From contig NZ_WBXO01000009.1 of NCBI RefSeq assembly GCF_008933955.1, positions 50,239 through 114,238 of the forward strand: a stretch of DNA of 64,000 nucleotides. Reading direction: 5' to 3'. The translations under genes were made by a program, and so were the position numbers. The DNA comes from Heliorestis acidaminivorans. GTDB taxonomy: Bacteria; Bacillota; Desulfitobacteriia; Heliobacteriales; Heliobacteriaceae. Below, piece after piece: positions 43,340-52,330 of the stretch (the first letter of the stretch is position 1; each line of letters begins with the position of its first letter). The notes beneath the pieces were generated by a model that worked only from the letters and a program-made list of their open reading frames with translations, did not search any database and was not told where the DNA came from.

Positions 43340-43369
43340 AATATACCCGATAGGGGTATGGGGTGTCAA
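43340..43369 (-). promoter_or_regulatory. Promoter with CsoR/CstR-type palindrome for the Fe-S/cytochrome b operon
   Basis: On the minus strand TTGACA (43369-43364), 18 nt and TATATT (43345-43340) form a promoter. The palindrome ATACCC-N5-GGGTAT (43343-43359) fills the spacer and overlaps the -10 box, in the same way as the site at 35886. Confidence 0.72.
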
Positions 43370-43600
43370 GGAGATTCCTTAATAACTGTACAAGAAAATC
43401 AAGTTTTAATTTTCAGAAAAAAGGACATTAAAAAAAACTGTAGCAAAGTTTTAGCAAAATATATAAAAAGGTATTGCAAGTGGAAACTTTCGCATGTATA
43501 GTTAATTTACAGATATAGATAACTGCCCTTGTCCATTTCCTTTGGAACTTAGGCAGCTGACAACGCGTATTTGACATCATTTGAGGGGGATGGGGATTTA

Positions 43601-44284
43601 ATGAAATTTTTTAAGGTTCCAGAGCCAACCATCATGAGGTTATCGCTATACTCACGTATTCTTGAGCAAATGGAAGAGCGTGGTATACCCATTATTTCTT
43701 CTGTAGAACTGGGCGATGCGGTAGGCATTAACTCAGGCGTTGTACGTAAAGACTTGTCCATGTTCGGAGAATTCGGCGTTCGTGGCGTAGGTTATAACGT
43801 GCGGGAATTGCGTGACAACATCCGTAAACTACTGGGACAAGACCGTAATTGGCCCGTTATTATTGTAGGAGCAGGTCACCTAGGCTCTTCGTTAGCCGCT
43901 TATCCTGGATTTACACAACGTGGTTTTAACATAGAAGCCATTGTTGACTCAGATCCTGCATTAGCAGGTACAACTATTCAGGGGCATCCTGTTATTGACT
44001 GGGCAGGAGCGGAACAACTTATCAAGGAGCAAGGAGTTCGGATGGCAATTTTAGCTGTGCCACCTGATGCAGTACAGTCAGTCGCTCAGCGTATGATTGA
44101 CTTGGGCATTGAAGCCATTCTCAATTTCTCTCCCATCATCCTTAAAGTACCAGCCGCTAAAGCTCAAGTTCAGAATGTTGACCTTACGGTCTTCTTTGAT
44201 TTAATGAGATTCACATCCAACTTGAATGAACAAGAAGGGCTTCGTCCACAGTCTTCGTCTTTGCGGGGATTGGCTGTACGTTAG
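43601..44284 (+). CDS. rex: Redox-sensing transcriptional repressor Rex
   Basis: The protein has 227 aa; ATG 43601 follows a GAGGGGGATGGGG SD region. An N-terminal winged helix (IMRLSLYSRILEQ, SSVELGDAVGINSGVVRKDLS) and a Rossmann domain with IIVGAGHLGSSLA mark Rex. It senses NADH/NAD+ and represses fermentative and respiratory genes. It lies divergent from the Fe-S/cytochrome b operon. No clear Rex operator was seen in this window, but I could not search exhaustively. Confidence 0.96.
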   Translation: MKFFKVPEPTIMRLSLYSRILEQMEERGIPIISSVELGDAVGINSGVVRKDLSMFGEFGVRGVGYNVRELRDNIRKLLGQDRNWPVIIVGAGHLGSSLAAYPGFTQRGFNIEAIVDSDPALAGTTIQGHPVIDWAGAEQLIKEQGVRMAILAVPPDAVQSVAQRMIDLGIEAILNFSPIILKVPAAKAQVQNVDLTVFFDLMRFTSNLNEQEGLRPQSSSLRGLAVR

Positions 44285-44308
44285 TTCCAATTAGACCGGA
44301 TTGAAAAA

Positions 44309-44334
44309 AGACCCCGCAAGGGTCTATTTTTTTT
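44309..44334 (+). terminator. Terminator of rex
   Basis: Stem agaccc/gggtct (44309-44314 and 44320-44325), 5-nt loop, then a T run. Confidence 0.92.
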
Positions 44335-44440
44335 GCTTACTTAGAACAAATACTAAATTGTTCCAATAAGCACATTCTATAAAAATGGAGACATAAAAAA
44401 CTAAGAAGCGAGCAAAGATTGTTGAAAGAGTGAAGCAAAA

Positions 44441-45049
44441 GTGGTTGACTTCGAAGGTATAAAAGAACAAAAAGTAAAGTTGCGTGCTTCTATTCTTCAG
44501 AAACGCAAGCAACAGACTATAGAAGAGCAAATCTACAAAAGTACTATAATTACAGAAAAACTTGTGCAAGGGAGAGACTTCCAAGAAGCTCGTACGGTTA
44601 TGGCATACTCTAGTTTTCGACAAGAAGTTATGACAAAAGCCTTACTAGAACTGGCCTGGCAAGAAGGTAAAAGAGTGCTCATACCTCTTTGCCAGCCCTC
44701 GGACAGCAAGATCATTCCCTGTCAGATCGATAGCTTCGATGATCTTGTAGAAGGAACATGGGGAATATTAGAACCTTCTCCCGAAAAGTTGAATCCTCTT
44801 TCCCCTGCTGAAATTGACCTTGTATTAGTACCGGCTCTCGCTTTTGATCTGCAAGGTCATCGTTTAGGCTACGGTGCTGGTTATTACGATCGCTTTTTAC
44901 CTCAACTGCAGGAGAAGGCAGTCAAAATCGGCTTAGCCTATGAACTGCAGATCATAGAGAAGCTTTTCCCTGAAGATCATGACATTCCAGTAGATTCTAT
45001 AATAACAGAAAGCCGCTGGATTAACTGTAAAGGCCGTTCCTATCGATAA
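44441..45049 (+). CDS. 5-formyltetrahydrofolate cyclo-ligase
   Basis: The protein has 202 aa, GTG 44441. Motifs QKVKLRASILQKRKQQ, EAD.V.VPALAFD, RLGYGAGYYDRFLP (ATP/folate site) fit the 5-FCL family (YgfA). It converts 5-formyl-THF to 5,10-methenyl-THF. It stands alone between rex and polA. Confidence 0.92.
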   Translation: MVDFEGIKEQKVKLRASILQKRKQQTIEEQIYKSTIITEKLVQGRDFQEARTVMAYSSFRQEVMTKALLELAWQEGKRVLIPLCQPSDSKIIPCQIDSFDDLVEGTWGILEPSPEKLNPLSPAEIDLVLVPALAFDLQGHRLGYGAGYYDRFLPQLQEKAVKIGLAYELQIIEKLFPEDHDIPVDSIITESRWINCKGRSYR

Positions 45050-45089
45050 ATTTGTAAAAGAATAAACAAAAGAACAAATATATAACCAT

Positions 45090-45224
45090 CTTTCGGCTTC
45101 TTTTGTGATAAACTGAAAAGCAATGTAAGGTACAAAAGTTTTGATGTTTCATGGGCCGAAAGCAAAGAGATACTATAAAGGGACGGCATAAGATATAGCC
45201 GTCCCTTTTTCCAGATGCCGAAAG
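45090..45224 (+). promoter_or_regulatory. polA leader with competing pairings
   Basis: Ctttcggc (45090-45097) can pair with gccgaaag at 45155-45162 or with gccgaaag at 45217-45224, which overlaps the polA SD AAAGGAG (45221-45227). A terminator-like stem (45177-45208) lies between them. The whole may be an attenuator. Confidence 0.45.
45177..45210 (+). terminator. Terminator-like hairpin in front of polA
   Basis: An 11-bp stem aaagggacggc (45177-45187) with gccgtcccttt (45198-45208) is followed by TT. It ends the upstream transcript or attenuates polA. Confidence 0.8.
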
Positions 45225-45236
45225 GAGTAACCAAGC

Positions 45237-47990
45237 GTGACAAAACCACTTTTTATGATCATAGATGGCAGTAGTTTGCTCCATCGAGCTTTTTATGCCA
45301 TTCCACCCTTATCAAGTAGCTCAGGGATACCAACTAATGCCGTCTACGGCTTTTTGAATATGTTAGAAAGATTAAAGCGGGAATATAACCCTGCTTACCT
45401 TGCAGTTGCCCTCGATAAAAGCAGACAAACCTTTCGCAATACAACTTATGAAGCCTACAAAGCTAACCGAGGAGCGACACCAGATGAACTAAGGCCACAG
45501 TTTGGCCTGCTAAAAGAGGTACTTACGCTTCATCGCATAGCTCTTTTTGAAGAAGAAGGCTATGAAGCAGACGATATTATAGGCACATTAAGCCTACAAG
45601 CATCAGAAAATGGTATGCAAAGCCTTATTGTCACAGGCGATCGCGATGCATGGCAACTTATCTCACCAGATGTAGAAGTTTTGCTAACGCGCAAAGGCAT
45701 CAGTGAAATAGAGCGATACAATGAAGAAGTATTGTTAGAAAAAATAGGCTTAAGACCTCAGCAAGTCATCGATCTCAAAGGTCTGATGGGTGACAGTTCT
45801 GACAATATTCCTGGCGTACCTGGTGTAGGCGAAAAAACAGCTATGAAATTACTAAAACAATTTGAGAACTTAGAGAACCTCTATGCCCATCTCGATGAAG
45901 TAAAAGGAAAGCTTCAAGAAAAACTCCGCCATAACCGAGAACAAGCTTTTCTCTCCAAAGAGTTGGCTACTATCAAAGTTGATATGGAACTACCGCTAGC
46001 TTGTTCTGAATGTGCTTTGCAAGAACCGGATCTAGAAAAGCTTCGACAAAAATATGATGAATTACAATTTCGCACCTTGCTTCGCTCTTTGCCTACATCA
46101 GAATCGAATGATGCAAGCACAACCATAAGGGAAGACGAAAAAGCAGATGACAAAAAAACAGAAGAATGCACTAGTAAGGTTAGTAAAGACCTAGAATATA
46201 AGATTCTTAGGGAAGAGGAGTACCCAAGCCTACTAGAAGAACTGCAAAAAAATAAGGATCAATGCTCTTTTCAAGGAGCTCTCTGGGGAACTTGGGAAGG
46301 ACCAGCTCGACATGGAATGCTGAAAGAGCTAGTCTTTGCCTATGGTCAATTTGAAGCTGAGCCAACCATTTACGTCATAAAAGAACCAATAGCATTTCTA
46401 AAAGCCACAGCACCTTATTGGGCTGAGGAAAAAGAAGAAAAAGTTTTTTTCGATGCCAAATCCTACTGGCTCTTGCTCCAAGAAGCAGGTGTAGAACTAA
46501 AAGGACTTCGAGGTGACGCTCTTTTAGCGGCTTACTTGCTAGATCCTGTTACGAATCGTTACACTCTACCAGACTTAGCAGAGCAATATCTAGGAAAAAA
46601 ACTAGATCATCCCTATGAAGCAAAGCAAACGAAAGAACCCAAAGAAAAGCCAGATTGCCAGAAGGAAGACTTAATAAGTGCTAGCTATGGCTCTGCTCTC
46701 TTTGCTCTCATGAAGGTATTAGAAAAGAAACTACAGGAACAAGAACTTTACACTCTTTATAAAGATGTAGAATTACCACTATCGCTAGTTCTAGCGGCTA
46801 TGGAGCGAAGTGGGTTTGCTGTTGATCCTACAGTCTTAGAAGAGATGTCCAAAGAGCTAGGGAGTCATCTCGAAGAATTACGAGCAACCATATATGACCT
46901 AGCCGAAGAAAGTTTCAATATCAACTCGACACAACAGCTAGGCAAGATCCTTTTTGAAAAGCTCGGTTTACCAATAATCAAAAAAACCAAAACAGGCTAC
47001 TCCACCGACATGGAAGTCTTAGAAGAACTAGCACCACGCCATCCCATCATCCCAAAAGTCTTAGAATATCGTCAGCTCATGAAACTGAACTCTACTTACG
47101 TCGAAGGACTGTTACCACTCATTGAAAAAGATGGACGTATTCACAGTACTTTGAATCAGACGGTTACAGCAACAGGGCGACTTTCTTCTACAGAGCCGAA
47201 CCTGCAAAACATTCCCATTCGCTTAGAGCAGGGCCGCACAATTCGCAAAGCCTTTGTAGCGCCTACAGAAGATAAAATCCTATTAGCGGCAGACTACTCT
47301 CAGATTGAGCTACGCATCTTAGCCCATCTTTCTGGAGACGCCTCCTTCATTGATGCTTTTGCCAAAGAACAAGATATACACAGCCGCACGGCCAGTGAAG
47401 TATTTGCCGTACCGATGGAAGAAGTAACTTCTGAAATGCGCCGTAGAGCCAAAGCAGTAAACTTTGGCATCGTCTATGGTATCAGTGACTTTGGCTTAAG
47501 CCGTGACTTGTCAGTTACGCGAGCAGAAGCGAAAAAGTATATAGAAGGCTACTTTGCACGTTACGAAGGAGTCAAAAAGTACATCGAAAAAACGATTGCC
47601 ATGGCCAGAGAAGAAGGCTATGTAACAACCTTGCTAGGCCGACGTCGCTATCTGCCAGAACTAAAACAACGCAATAAAATGCGTCAAGCTTTTGGTGAAC
47701 GTATGGCTATGAACACGCCTATTCAAGGCACAGCGGCCGACATCATCAAAGCGGCCATGGTCGCCATCGATAAGTTCTTACAAGAAGAAGCGAGAGAAAC
47801 AGTGATGATTCTGCAAGTTCACGACGAACTAATCTTTGAAGGTCCAAGGAAAGAATTGACAGAAATTGCCCCTTCGATCAAAAATATAATGGAAAAAACA
47901 ATTGAGCTTTCAGTGCCTTTAGTCGTTGATATGAAAATTGGACCTAACTGGTACGATCTCCACCCTTACCTTACGAAAAAGGAGGGCTAG
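45237..47990 (+). CDS. polA: DNA polymerase I
   Basis: The protein has 917 aa, start GTG 45237. The 5'-3' exonuclease domain (1-290) has FMIIDGSSLLHRAFYAI and LKGLMGDSSDNIPGVPGVGEKTA. The middle 3'-5' exonuclease-like region (about 320-500) lacks the acidic DxE motif (QCSFQGALWGTWEG), so proofreading is probably absent. The polymerase domain has RRAKAVNFGIVYGIS, AADYSQIELRILAHLS and VHDELIFE. It acts in Okazaki fragment processing and repair. Confidence 0.97.
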   Translation: MTKPLFMIIDGSSLLHRAFYAIPPLSSSSGIPTNAVYGFLNMLERLKREYNPAYLAVALDKSRQTFRNTTYEAYKANRGATPDELRPQFGLLKEVLTLHRIALFEEEGYEADDIIGTLSLQASENGMQSLIVTGDRDAWQLISPDVEVLLTRKGISEIERYNEEVLLEKIGLRPQQVIDLKGLMGDSSDNIPGVPGVGEKTAMKLLKQFENLENLYAHLDEVKGKLQEKLRHNREQAFLSKELATIKVDMELPLACSECALQEPDLEKLRQKYDELQFRTLLRSLPTSESNDASTTIREDEKADDKKTEECTSKVSKDLEYKILREEEYPSLLEELQKNKDQCSFQGALWGTWEGPARHGMLKELVFAYGQFEAEPTIYVIKEPIAFLKATAPYWAEEKEEKVFFDAKSYWLLLQEAGVELKGLRGDALLAAYLLDPVTNRYTLPDLAEQYLGKKLDHPYEAKQTKEPKEKPDCQKEDLISASYGSALFALMKVLEKKLQEQELYTLYKDVELPLSLVLAAMERSGFAVDPTVLEEMSKELGSHLEELRATIYDLAEESFNINSTQQLGKILFEKLGLPIIKKTKTGYSTDMEVLEELAPRHPIIPKVLEYRQLMKLNSTYVEGLLPLIEKDGRIHSTLNQTVTATGRLSSTEPNLQNIPIRLEQGRTIRKAFVAPTEDKILLAADYSQIELRILAHLSGDASFIDAFAKEQDIHSRTASEVFAVPMEEVTSEMRRRAKAVNFGIVYGISDFGLSRDLSVTRAEAKKYIEGYFARYEGVKKYIEKTIAMAREEGYVTTLLGRRRYLPELKQRNKMRQAFGERMAMNTPIQGTAADIIKAAMVAIDKFLQEEARETVMILQVHDELIFEGPRKELTEIAPSIKNIMEKTIELSVPLVVDMKIGPNWYDLHPYLTKKEG

Positions 47991-47995
47991 CAAAA

Positions 47996-48820
47996 GTGCC
48001 AGAACTACCTGAAGTAGAAACAGTACGACGGAGCTTAGAGCCTAAAATTGTCGGTAGAACAATAAAAGGCCTGACCATAAATCTTCCTAGAATTGTGAAC
48101 AGTCCACCTGGCCATGACTTTGCAGAAACGCTTATCGGCAAGAGCTTTGAAAAGCTAGAACGGCGAGGAAAATATCTCTTATGCTATCTCTCCGAAGACT
48201 ACTGCCTCGTTGTCCACTTGCGGATGACTGGTCGATTAATTCATTGTTCGCCAGAAGAGCCAATAGTACGCCATAGTCATGTGCTCATAGAACTAGATGA
48301 TGGTCAACAATTACGCTACATCGATGTTCGACAATTTGGCACTTTAACCTTACGCAAGACAGAAGAGTTAGACAAACTTTCAGGCCTTAAAGACTTAGGT
48401 CCTGAGCCTTTAGGAGAAGACTTTACTTTGGCAGAATTTCAAAAAGCTATAGCTAGTAAAAAGAGAAATATCAAAGCATTACTACTAGATCAACGATTTA
48501 TTGCTGGACTAGGCAATATTTACGTAGACGAAGCTTTAGCCAGAGCGGCTCTCCATCCCGACCGTCTAGCTTCTGACTTAGCATCTGAAGAAGTAGATAG
48601 TCTTTACCAAAGCATTCGCCAAGTCCTAGAAGAAGGCATCTCAGCAAGGGGAACTTCTTTTCGTGATTATGTAGACGGCGAAGGAAACAAAGGGGACTTT
48701 CAGAATCGTCTCTGGGTTTACGGGCGAGCTGGACAACCTTGCCCACGCTGTAAAGAACCAATTCAACGAGAGAAAAAAGCAGGTCGAGGAACTCATTTCT
48801 GTCCCTGCTGTCAACGATAA
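47996..48820 (+). CDS. mutM: Formamidopyrimidine-DNA glycosylase
   Basis: The protein has 274 aa, GTG 47996. Catalytic Pro2 and Glu3 in MPELPEVETVRRSLEP, GRRGKYLL (Lys57 region), the helix-two-turn-helix GNIYVDEAL, and C-terminal zinc finger CPRC...CPCC. It removes oxidised purines. It lies 6 nt after polA, in a repair operon. Confidence 0.96.
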   Translation: MPELPEVETVRRSLEPKIVGRTIKGLTINLPRIVNSPPGHDFAETLIGKSFEKLERRGKYLLCYLSEDYCLVVHLRMTGRLIHCSPEEPIVRHSHVLIELDDGQQLRYIDVRQFGTLTLRKTEELDKLSGLKDLGPEPLGEDFTLAEFQKAIASKKRNIKALLLDQRFIAGLGNIYVDEALARAALHPDRLASDLASEEVDSLYQSIRQVLEEGISARGTSFRDYVDGEGNKGDFQNRLWVYGRAGQPCPRCKEPIQREKKAGRGTHFCPCCQR

Positions 48821-48850
48821 CAAAGAAGCAATAACTTTTTGGGAGCTATA

Positions 48851-50800
48851 ATGAGCAATAAAATTATTGTACAAGCCAAAAAGCTAGCCCTATCTTACGG
48901 TAGTAAGTCAATTTTTGAAGATATTTCTTTCATCATTCACGAAAATGATAAAATTGGCCTTGTAGGACCTAACGGTGCAGGCAAGACCAGCTTATTCAAA
49001 GTCATGACTGATGAAGAAGAAGCTACATCGGGTGACCTATTCTGGAGCAATCAAGTTCAAATTGGTTATGTAAGTCAGTTGAACCAGTTACCAGAAGGGC
49101 AAGACCTTTTTCAAGTTGCTATGAGTGAGCTTTCTGATATCCTTCAGCTAAGAGAGAGTATAGCTAACCTCGAACATAAGATGGAGAACTGGGAAGAGCA
49201 AACTGAACAAGCTGAGCAAGGCCTAGAAAAACTTATGGAAGAGTACGCTGAAAAAGTTGAAGAATATGAAAAATGTGAAGGCTACGGAGCAGAAGCCCGT
49301 GTACGCTCCGTTCTCAAAGGACTTGGTTTTTCAGAAGAAGACTATCAACAACCGGTAGAAGTGTTTAGTGGCGGTCAAAAAAGACGCCTAGCCTTAGCAA
49401 GGCTACTTCTTCGTCAGCAAGATCTCATTATCTTAGACGAACCGACGAACCATCTCGACTTAAAAGCTGTGGAATGGCTAGAAGACTACCTGCGAGACTA
49501 TACTGGTGCTGTGCTGATCATCTCACATGATCGCTACTTTCTAGATAAGGTATGTAAGCGCATTTTCCATCTTGAAAATGGAGCTATGGAAGAATACCCT
49601 GGCAACTATAGTCGCTTCTTGCAACTACGTGAAGAAAGAATGATGGCTCGTCAAAAAGCTTACGCCAAAGATCAAGCCGAGATCGCCAAAATGGAAGAAT
49701 ATATTAGGCGCTACAAAGCAGGAGTAAAAGCCAAACAAGCTCGGGGAAGAGAAACTTTATTGAACAGACGCAAGCGCATTGAAAAGCCTCAAGAAGGACA
49801 GAGTTTAAAAGATCTAAAGTTTATCCCCCACACAGCTAGTGCAGAGCAAGTTCTTATAACTCATGATCTGGCTGTAGCCTATCCGAACAAAGTACTTTTT
49901 AGAGACTTAAACCTTACTGTGAGAAAAGGTGAATGCGTCGCCATACTAGGTAGAAATGGTGTAGGCAAGACATCACTATTTCGGGTTTTACTAGGGCAAC
50001 TTGAGCCACTTACAGGTGATATCGTACTAGGAGTGCGAGTCAAACCAGCCTACTATGCCCAAGAGCAAGAAGAACTTCAAAGTAAGCAAACCGTCCTAGA
50101 AGCAATCCGTGAAATGCGTCCCATGACAGAAGAAGACGCAAGAACTTTGCTTGGACGTTTTCTCTTTCGCGGTGAAGATGTATTTAAGACCGTTGGAGTC
50201 TTAAGTGGCGGAGAGAAGAGTCGGCTAATTTTTGCCCGCCTTTTCCTTATGGGCGCTAACTTTCTACTGCTCGATGAACCAACTAACCATCTAGACATTG
50301 AAGCCAAAGAAGCTCTAGAAGAAGCTCTTGCTGAATATGAAGGCACTGTAATGGTCATTTCTCATGACCGTTACTTTCTTGATCGTCTAGCCGATCGAAT
50401 CTTAGAGCTTGAGGAAGGCACTTTTACAACTTACTTAGGAAATTACACCGATTTTCGGAGAAAAAAAGATGACCAAGCACAAGCCAAGACAGAAGCATTG
50501 GCTATGCAAGCCCTTATGTCTCAAAGAAAAGAATCTCTTCAAATCCCTACAGAGCCAGTAAAAGAAAAGAAAAATAATAAGATAAGCAACCCTTGGAAAA
50601 GAGAAGAGGCCATACAAAAAAGAGAATTAGAAATTAACAGGCTTGAAGAACGGATCGAAGAGCTAACGAGACTTCTAGGAGAAGAAACAACATATCAAGA
50701 TGGCGAAAAAGCCAAAGCCTATGCTGAAGAATTTGAGCAAGCACAAAAAAACTTAGCTCTAGCTTATGAAGAATGGGAAAGCCTCATGGAGAACGATTAA
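48851..50800 (+). CDS. ABC-F family ATPase (ribosome-associated)
   Basis: The protein has 649 aa; ATG 48851 follows GGGAG at 48841-48845. Two ABC cassettes: Walker A GPNGAGKTS (about residue 40) and GRNGVGKTS (about 370). Signatures are FSGGQKRRLALARLLL and LSGGEKSRLIFARLFL, with Walker B LDEPTNHLD in both. A linker joins the cassettes, and a C-terminal coiled coil (about 580-645) ends it. No membrane segment is present. It belongs to the ABC-F translation factors (YdiF/Uup/EttA-like); the exact subgroup is not certain. Confidence 0.93.
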   Translation: MSNKIIVQAKKLALSYGSKSIFEDISFIIHENDKIGLVGPNGAGKTSLFKVMTDEEEATSGDLFWSNQVQIGYVSQLNQLPEGQDLFQVAMSELSDILQLRESIANLEHKMENWEEQTEQAEQGLEKLMEEYAEKVEEYEKCEGYGAEARVRSVLKGLGFSEEDYQQPVEVFSGGQKRRLALARLLLRQQDLIILDEPTNHLDLKAVEWLEDYLRDYTGAVLIISHDRYFLDKVCKRIFHLENGAMEEYPGNYSRFLQLREERMMARQKAYAKDQAEIAKMEEYIRRYKAGVKAKQARGRETLLNRRKRIEKPQEGQSLKDLKFIPHTASAEQVLITHDLAVAYPNKVLFRDLNLTVRKGECVAILGRNGVGKTSLFRVLLGQLEPLTGDIVLGVRVKPAYYAQEQEELQSKQTVLEAIREMRPMTEEDARTLLGRFLFRGEDVFKTVGVLSGGEKSRLIFARLFLMGANFLLLDEPTNHLDIEAKEALEEALAEYEGTVMVISHDRYFLDRLADRILELEEGTFTTYLGNYTDFRRKKDDQAQAKTEALAMQALMSQRKESLQIPTEPVKEKKNNKISNPWKREEAIQKRELEINRLEERIEELTRLLGEETTYQDGEKAKAYAEEFEQAQKNLALAYEEWESLMEND

Positions 50801-50879
50801 GAATAGGGATCGACTGGAGTGGACTTTTCTCCCCCTTTGCATAGTATAAGGCAAAGGTGAACCCGGGAGGGACAGTCGC

Positions 50880-51578
50880 GTGTCTACATGGTCCTTGTTC
50901 GTTCTAGCTTTTGCCTTAAGCGTAGATGGCTTCGCCGCCGCTGTCGCTTATGGTCTCAAAAGAATTCGTGTTCCTTTTTTTTCATTACTCATCATCTGCC
51001 TTTGCTCTACAGCGGCCATGGCTCTTGCTCTGTTAGCTGGCCAAGGCTTATCTAGCTTTTTCCCCGAAGCTTGGATCGGAAAAGTCGGCGGGATTATCTT
51101 AATCTGCTTAGGCTTACTGCAACTTTACAACAGCAAAAAAGTACAGAGTCAAAGAATAGAAAAAAATTGCCCTAACAATCAAGATACTGTTGTAAAAGCA
51201 AGTGCTTTTTCTACTGCCACTGTAAAAGAAGTAGAAAAAGTATTTTCTTTGACCGTACCTCCATTTGGCTTAGTCATTCAGGTTTTTCGAGAACCAACGA
51301 GAGCAGACTTAGATTCTTCGGGAGAGCTAAGTTCTCAAGAAGCATTTCTCTTAGGTCTGGCTCTTAGCATGGATGCTCTTGCGGCTGGTTTTGGCGCTTC
51401 ACTATTGGGAGGAATTCCTCTGTATGCACCTTTGATTGTAGGAATGTCCCTCTTTGTACTTGTCGTAGCTGGTCTCTGGTGGGGGCATAAAAATGCACGT
51501 TGGGCCGGTGGGCCTTGGATTTCCTATCTTGCAGGACTAGTATTACTCTCTTTAGGAGCAAGTAAAGTATTCTTTTAG
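50880..51578 (+). CDS. YtaF/MntP-like membrane protein
   Basis: The protein has 232 aa, GTG 50880 behind GGGAGGG. Six hydrophobic segments in two repeats: FALSVDGFAAAVAYGLK (near 10) and LGLALSMDALAAGFGASLLG (near 160), both with the Asp in a helix, typical of the MntP fold. A long polar loop (about 80-150) matches the sporulation protein YtaF. Putative Mn2+ efflux or a sporulation role. Confidence 0.85.
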   Translation: MSTWSLFVLAFALSVDGFAAAVAYGLKRIRVPFFSLLIICLCSTAAMALALLAGQGLSSFFPEAWIGKVGGIILICLGLLQLYNSKKVQSQRIEKNCPNNQDTVVKASAFSTATVKEVEKVFSLTVPPFGLVIQVFREPTRADLDSSGELSSQEAFLLGLALSMDALAAGFGASLLGGIPLYAPLIVGMSLFVLVVAGLWWGHKNARWAGGPWISYLAGLVLLSLGASKVFF

Positions 51579-51733
51579 TGACTATTCTTTTAATAAAGTA
51601 TTCTAATAGCAGACTATTCTTTCAATAAAAGTTTCAAAAAAGATGTTTTGTATAGAACTGCTAGAAACTAGGTCAATGGATATGCTAAGAAGTAAAAGAT
51701 TTTCATAGTATATGAAGAGAGGAGCTCAGGCTG

Positions 51734-52330
51734 ATGAAAATCATTGGCTTGACCGGTGGCATTGCCAGTGGAAAAACAACAGTATCTGCTTATCTACGCA
51801 AGTTAGGGGCTCAAGTCATAGATGCTGACGATATAGCTCGTCAAGTCGTTGCTCCTGGGGAGCAAGCATGGCGAGAAATTAAAGAGACTTTTGGTTCTGA
51901 ATATTTTCTCCCTGACGAAAATCTGAATCGAAAAGCTCTTGGGCAATTAATCTTTGCCGATGAAAAAGCACGAGCGAAACTGAACGCCATTGTACACCCG
52001 CAAGTTAGAAAAAGATTTCAGCAAGAAACAGAAAAAGGGGCACAAAAAGGGCTACAAGCCATAGTCTGGGCTGTGCCCTTATTACTTGAATCATCTATGG
52101 ACAAGATAGTCGATGAAGTATGGTTGGTAGCAGTTCGAGAAGAAGAACAATTAGAACGATTGATAAAACGTGATCTGCTCGATAGAGCTTCAGCTCTTGC
52201 TCGGATTAATGCACAAATGTCTCTTGCCGAAAAAATAAAAAGAGCCGACAAAATAATTGATGCTAATGTAGGCAAAGAAGATATGTATAAACAGGTGGCG
52301 GCTTTATGGAGGGAGGCGACCTGTTGCTAA
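51734..52330 (+). CDS. coaE: Dephospho-CoA kinase
   Basis: The protein has 198 aa. P-loop GLTGGIASGKTTVSAYL, HP.VR..F, WAVPLLLES, and RADKIIDANV. It phosphorylates dephospho-CoA in the last CoA step. Its 3' end overlaps the start of the lytic transglycosylase gene by 7 nt. Confidence 0.95.
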   Translation: MKIIGLTGGIASGKTTVSAYLRKLGAQVIDADDIARQVVAPGEQAWREIKETFGSEYFLPDENLNRKALGQLIFADEKARAKLNAIVHPQVRKRFQQETEKGAQKGLQAIVWAVPLLLESSMDKIVDEVWLVAVREEEQLERLIKRDLLDRASALARINAQMSLAEKIKRADKIIDANVGKEDMYKQVAALWREATCC

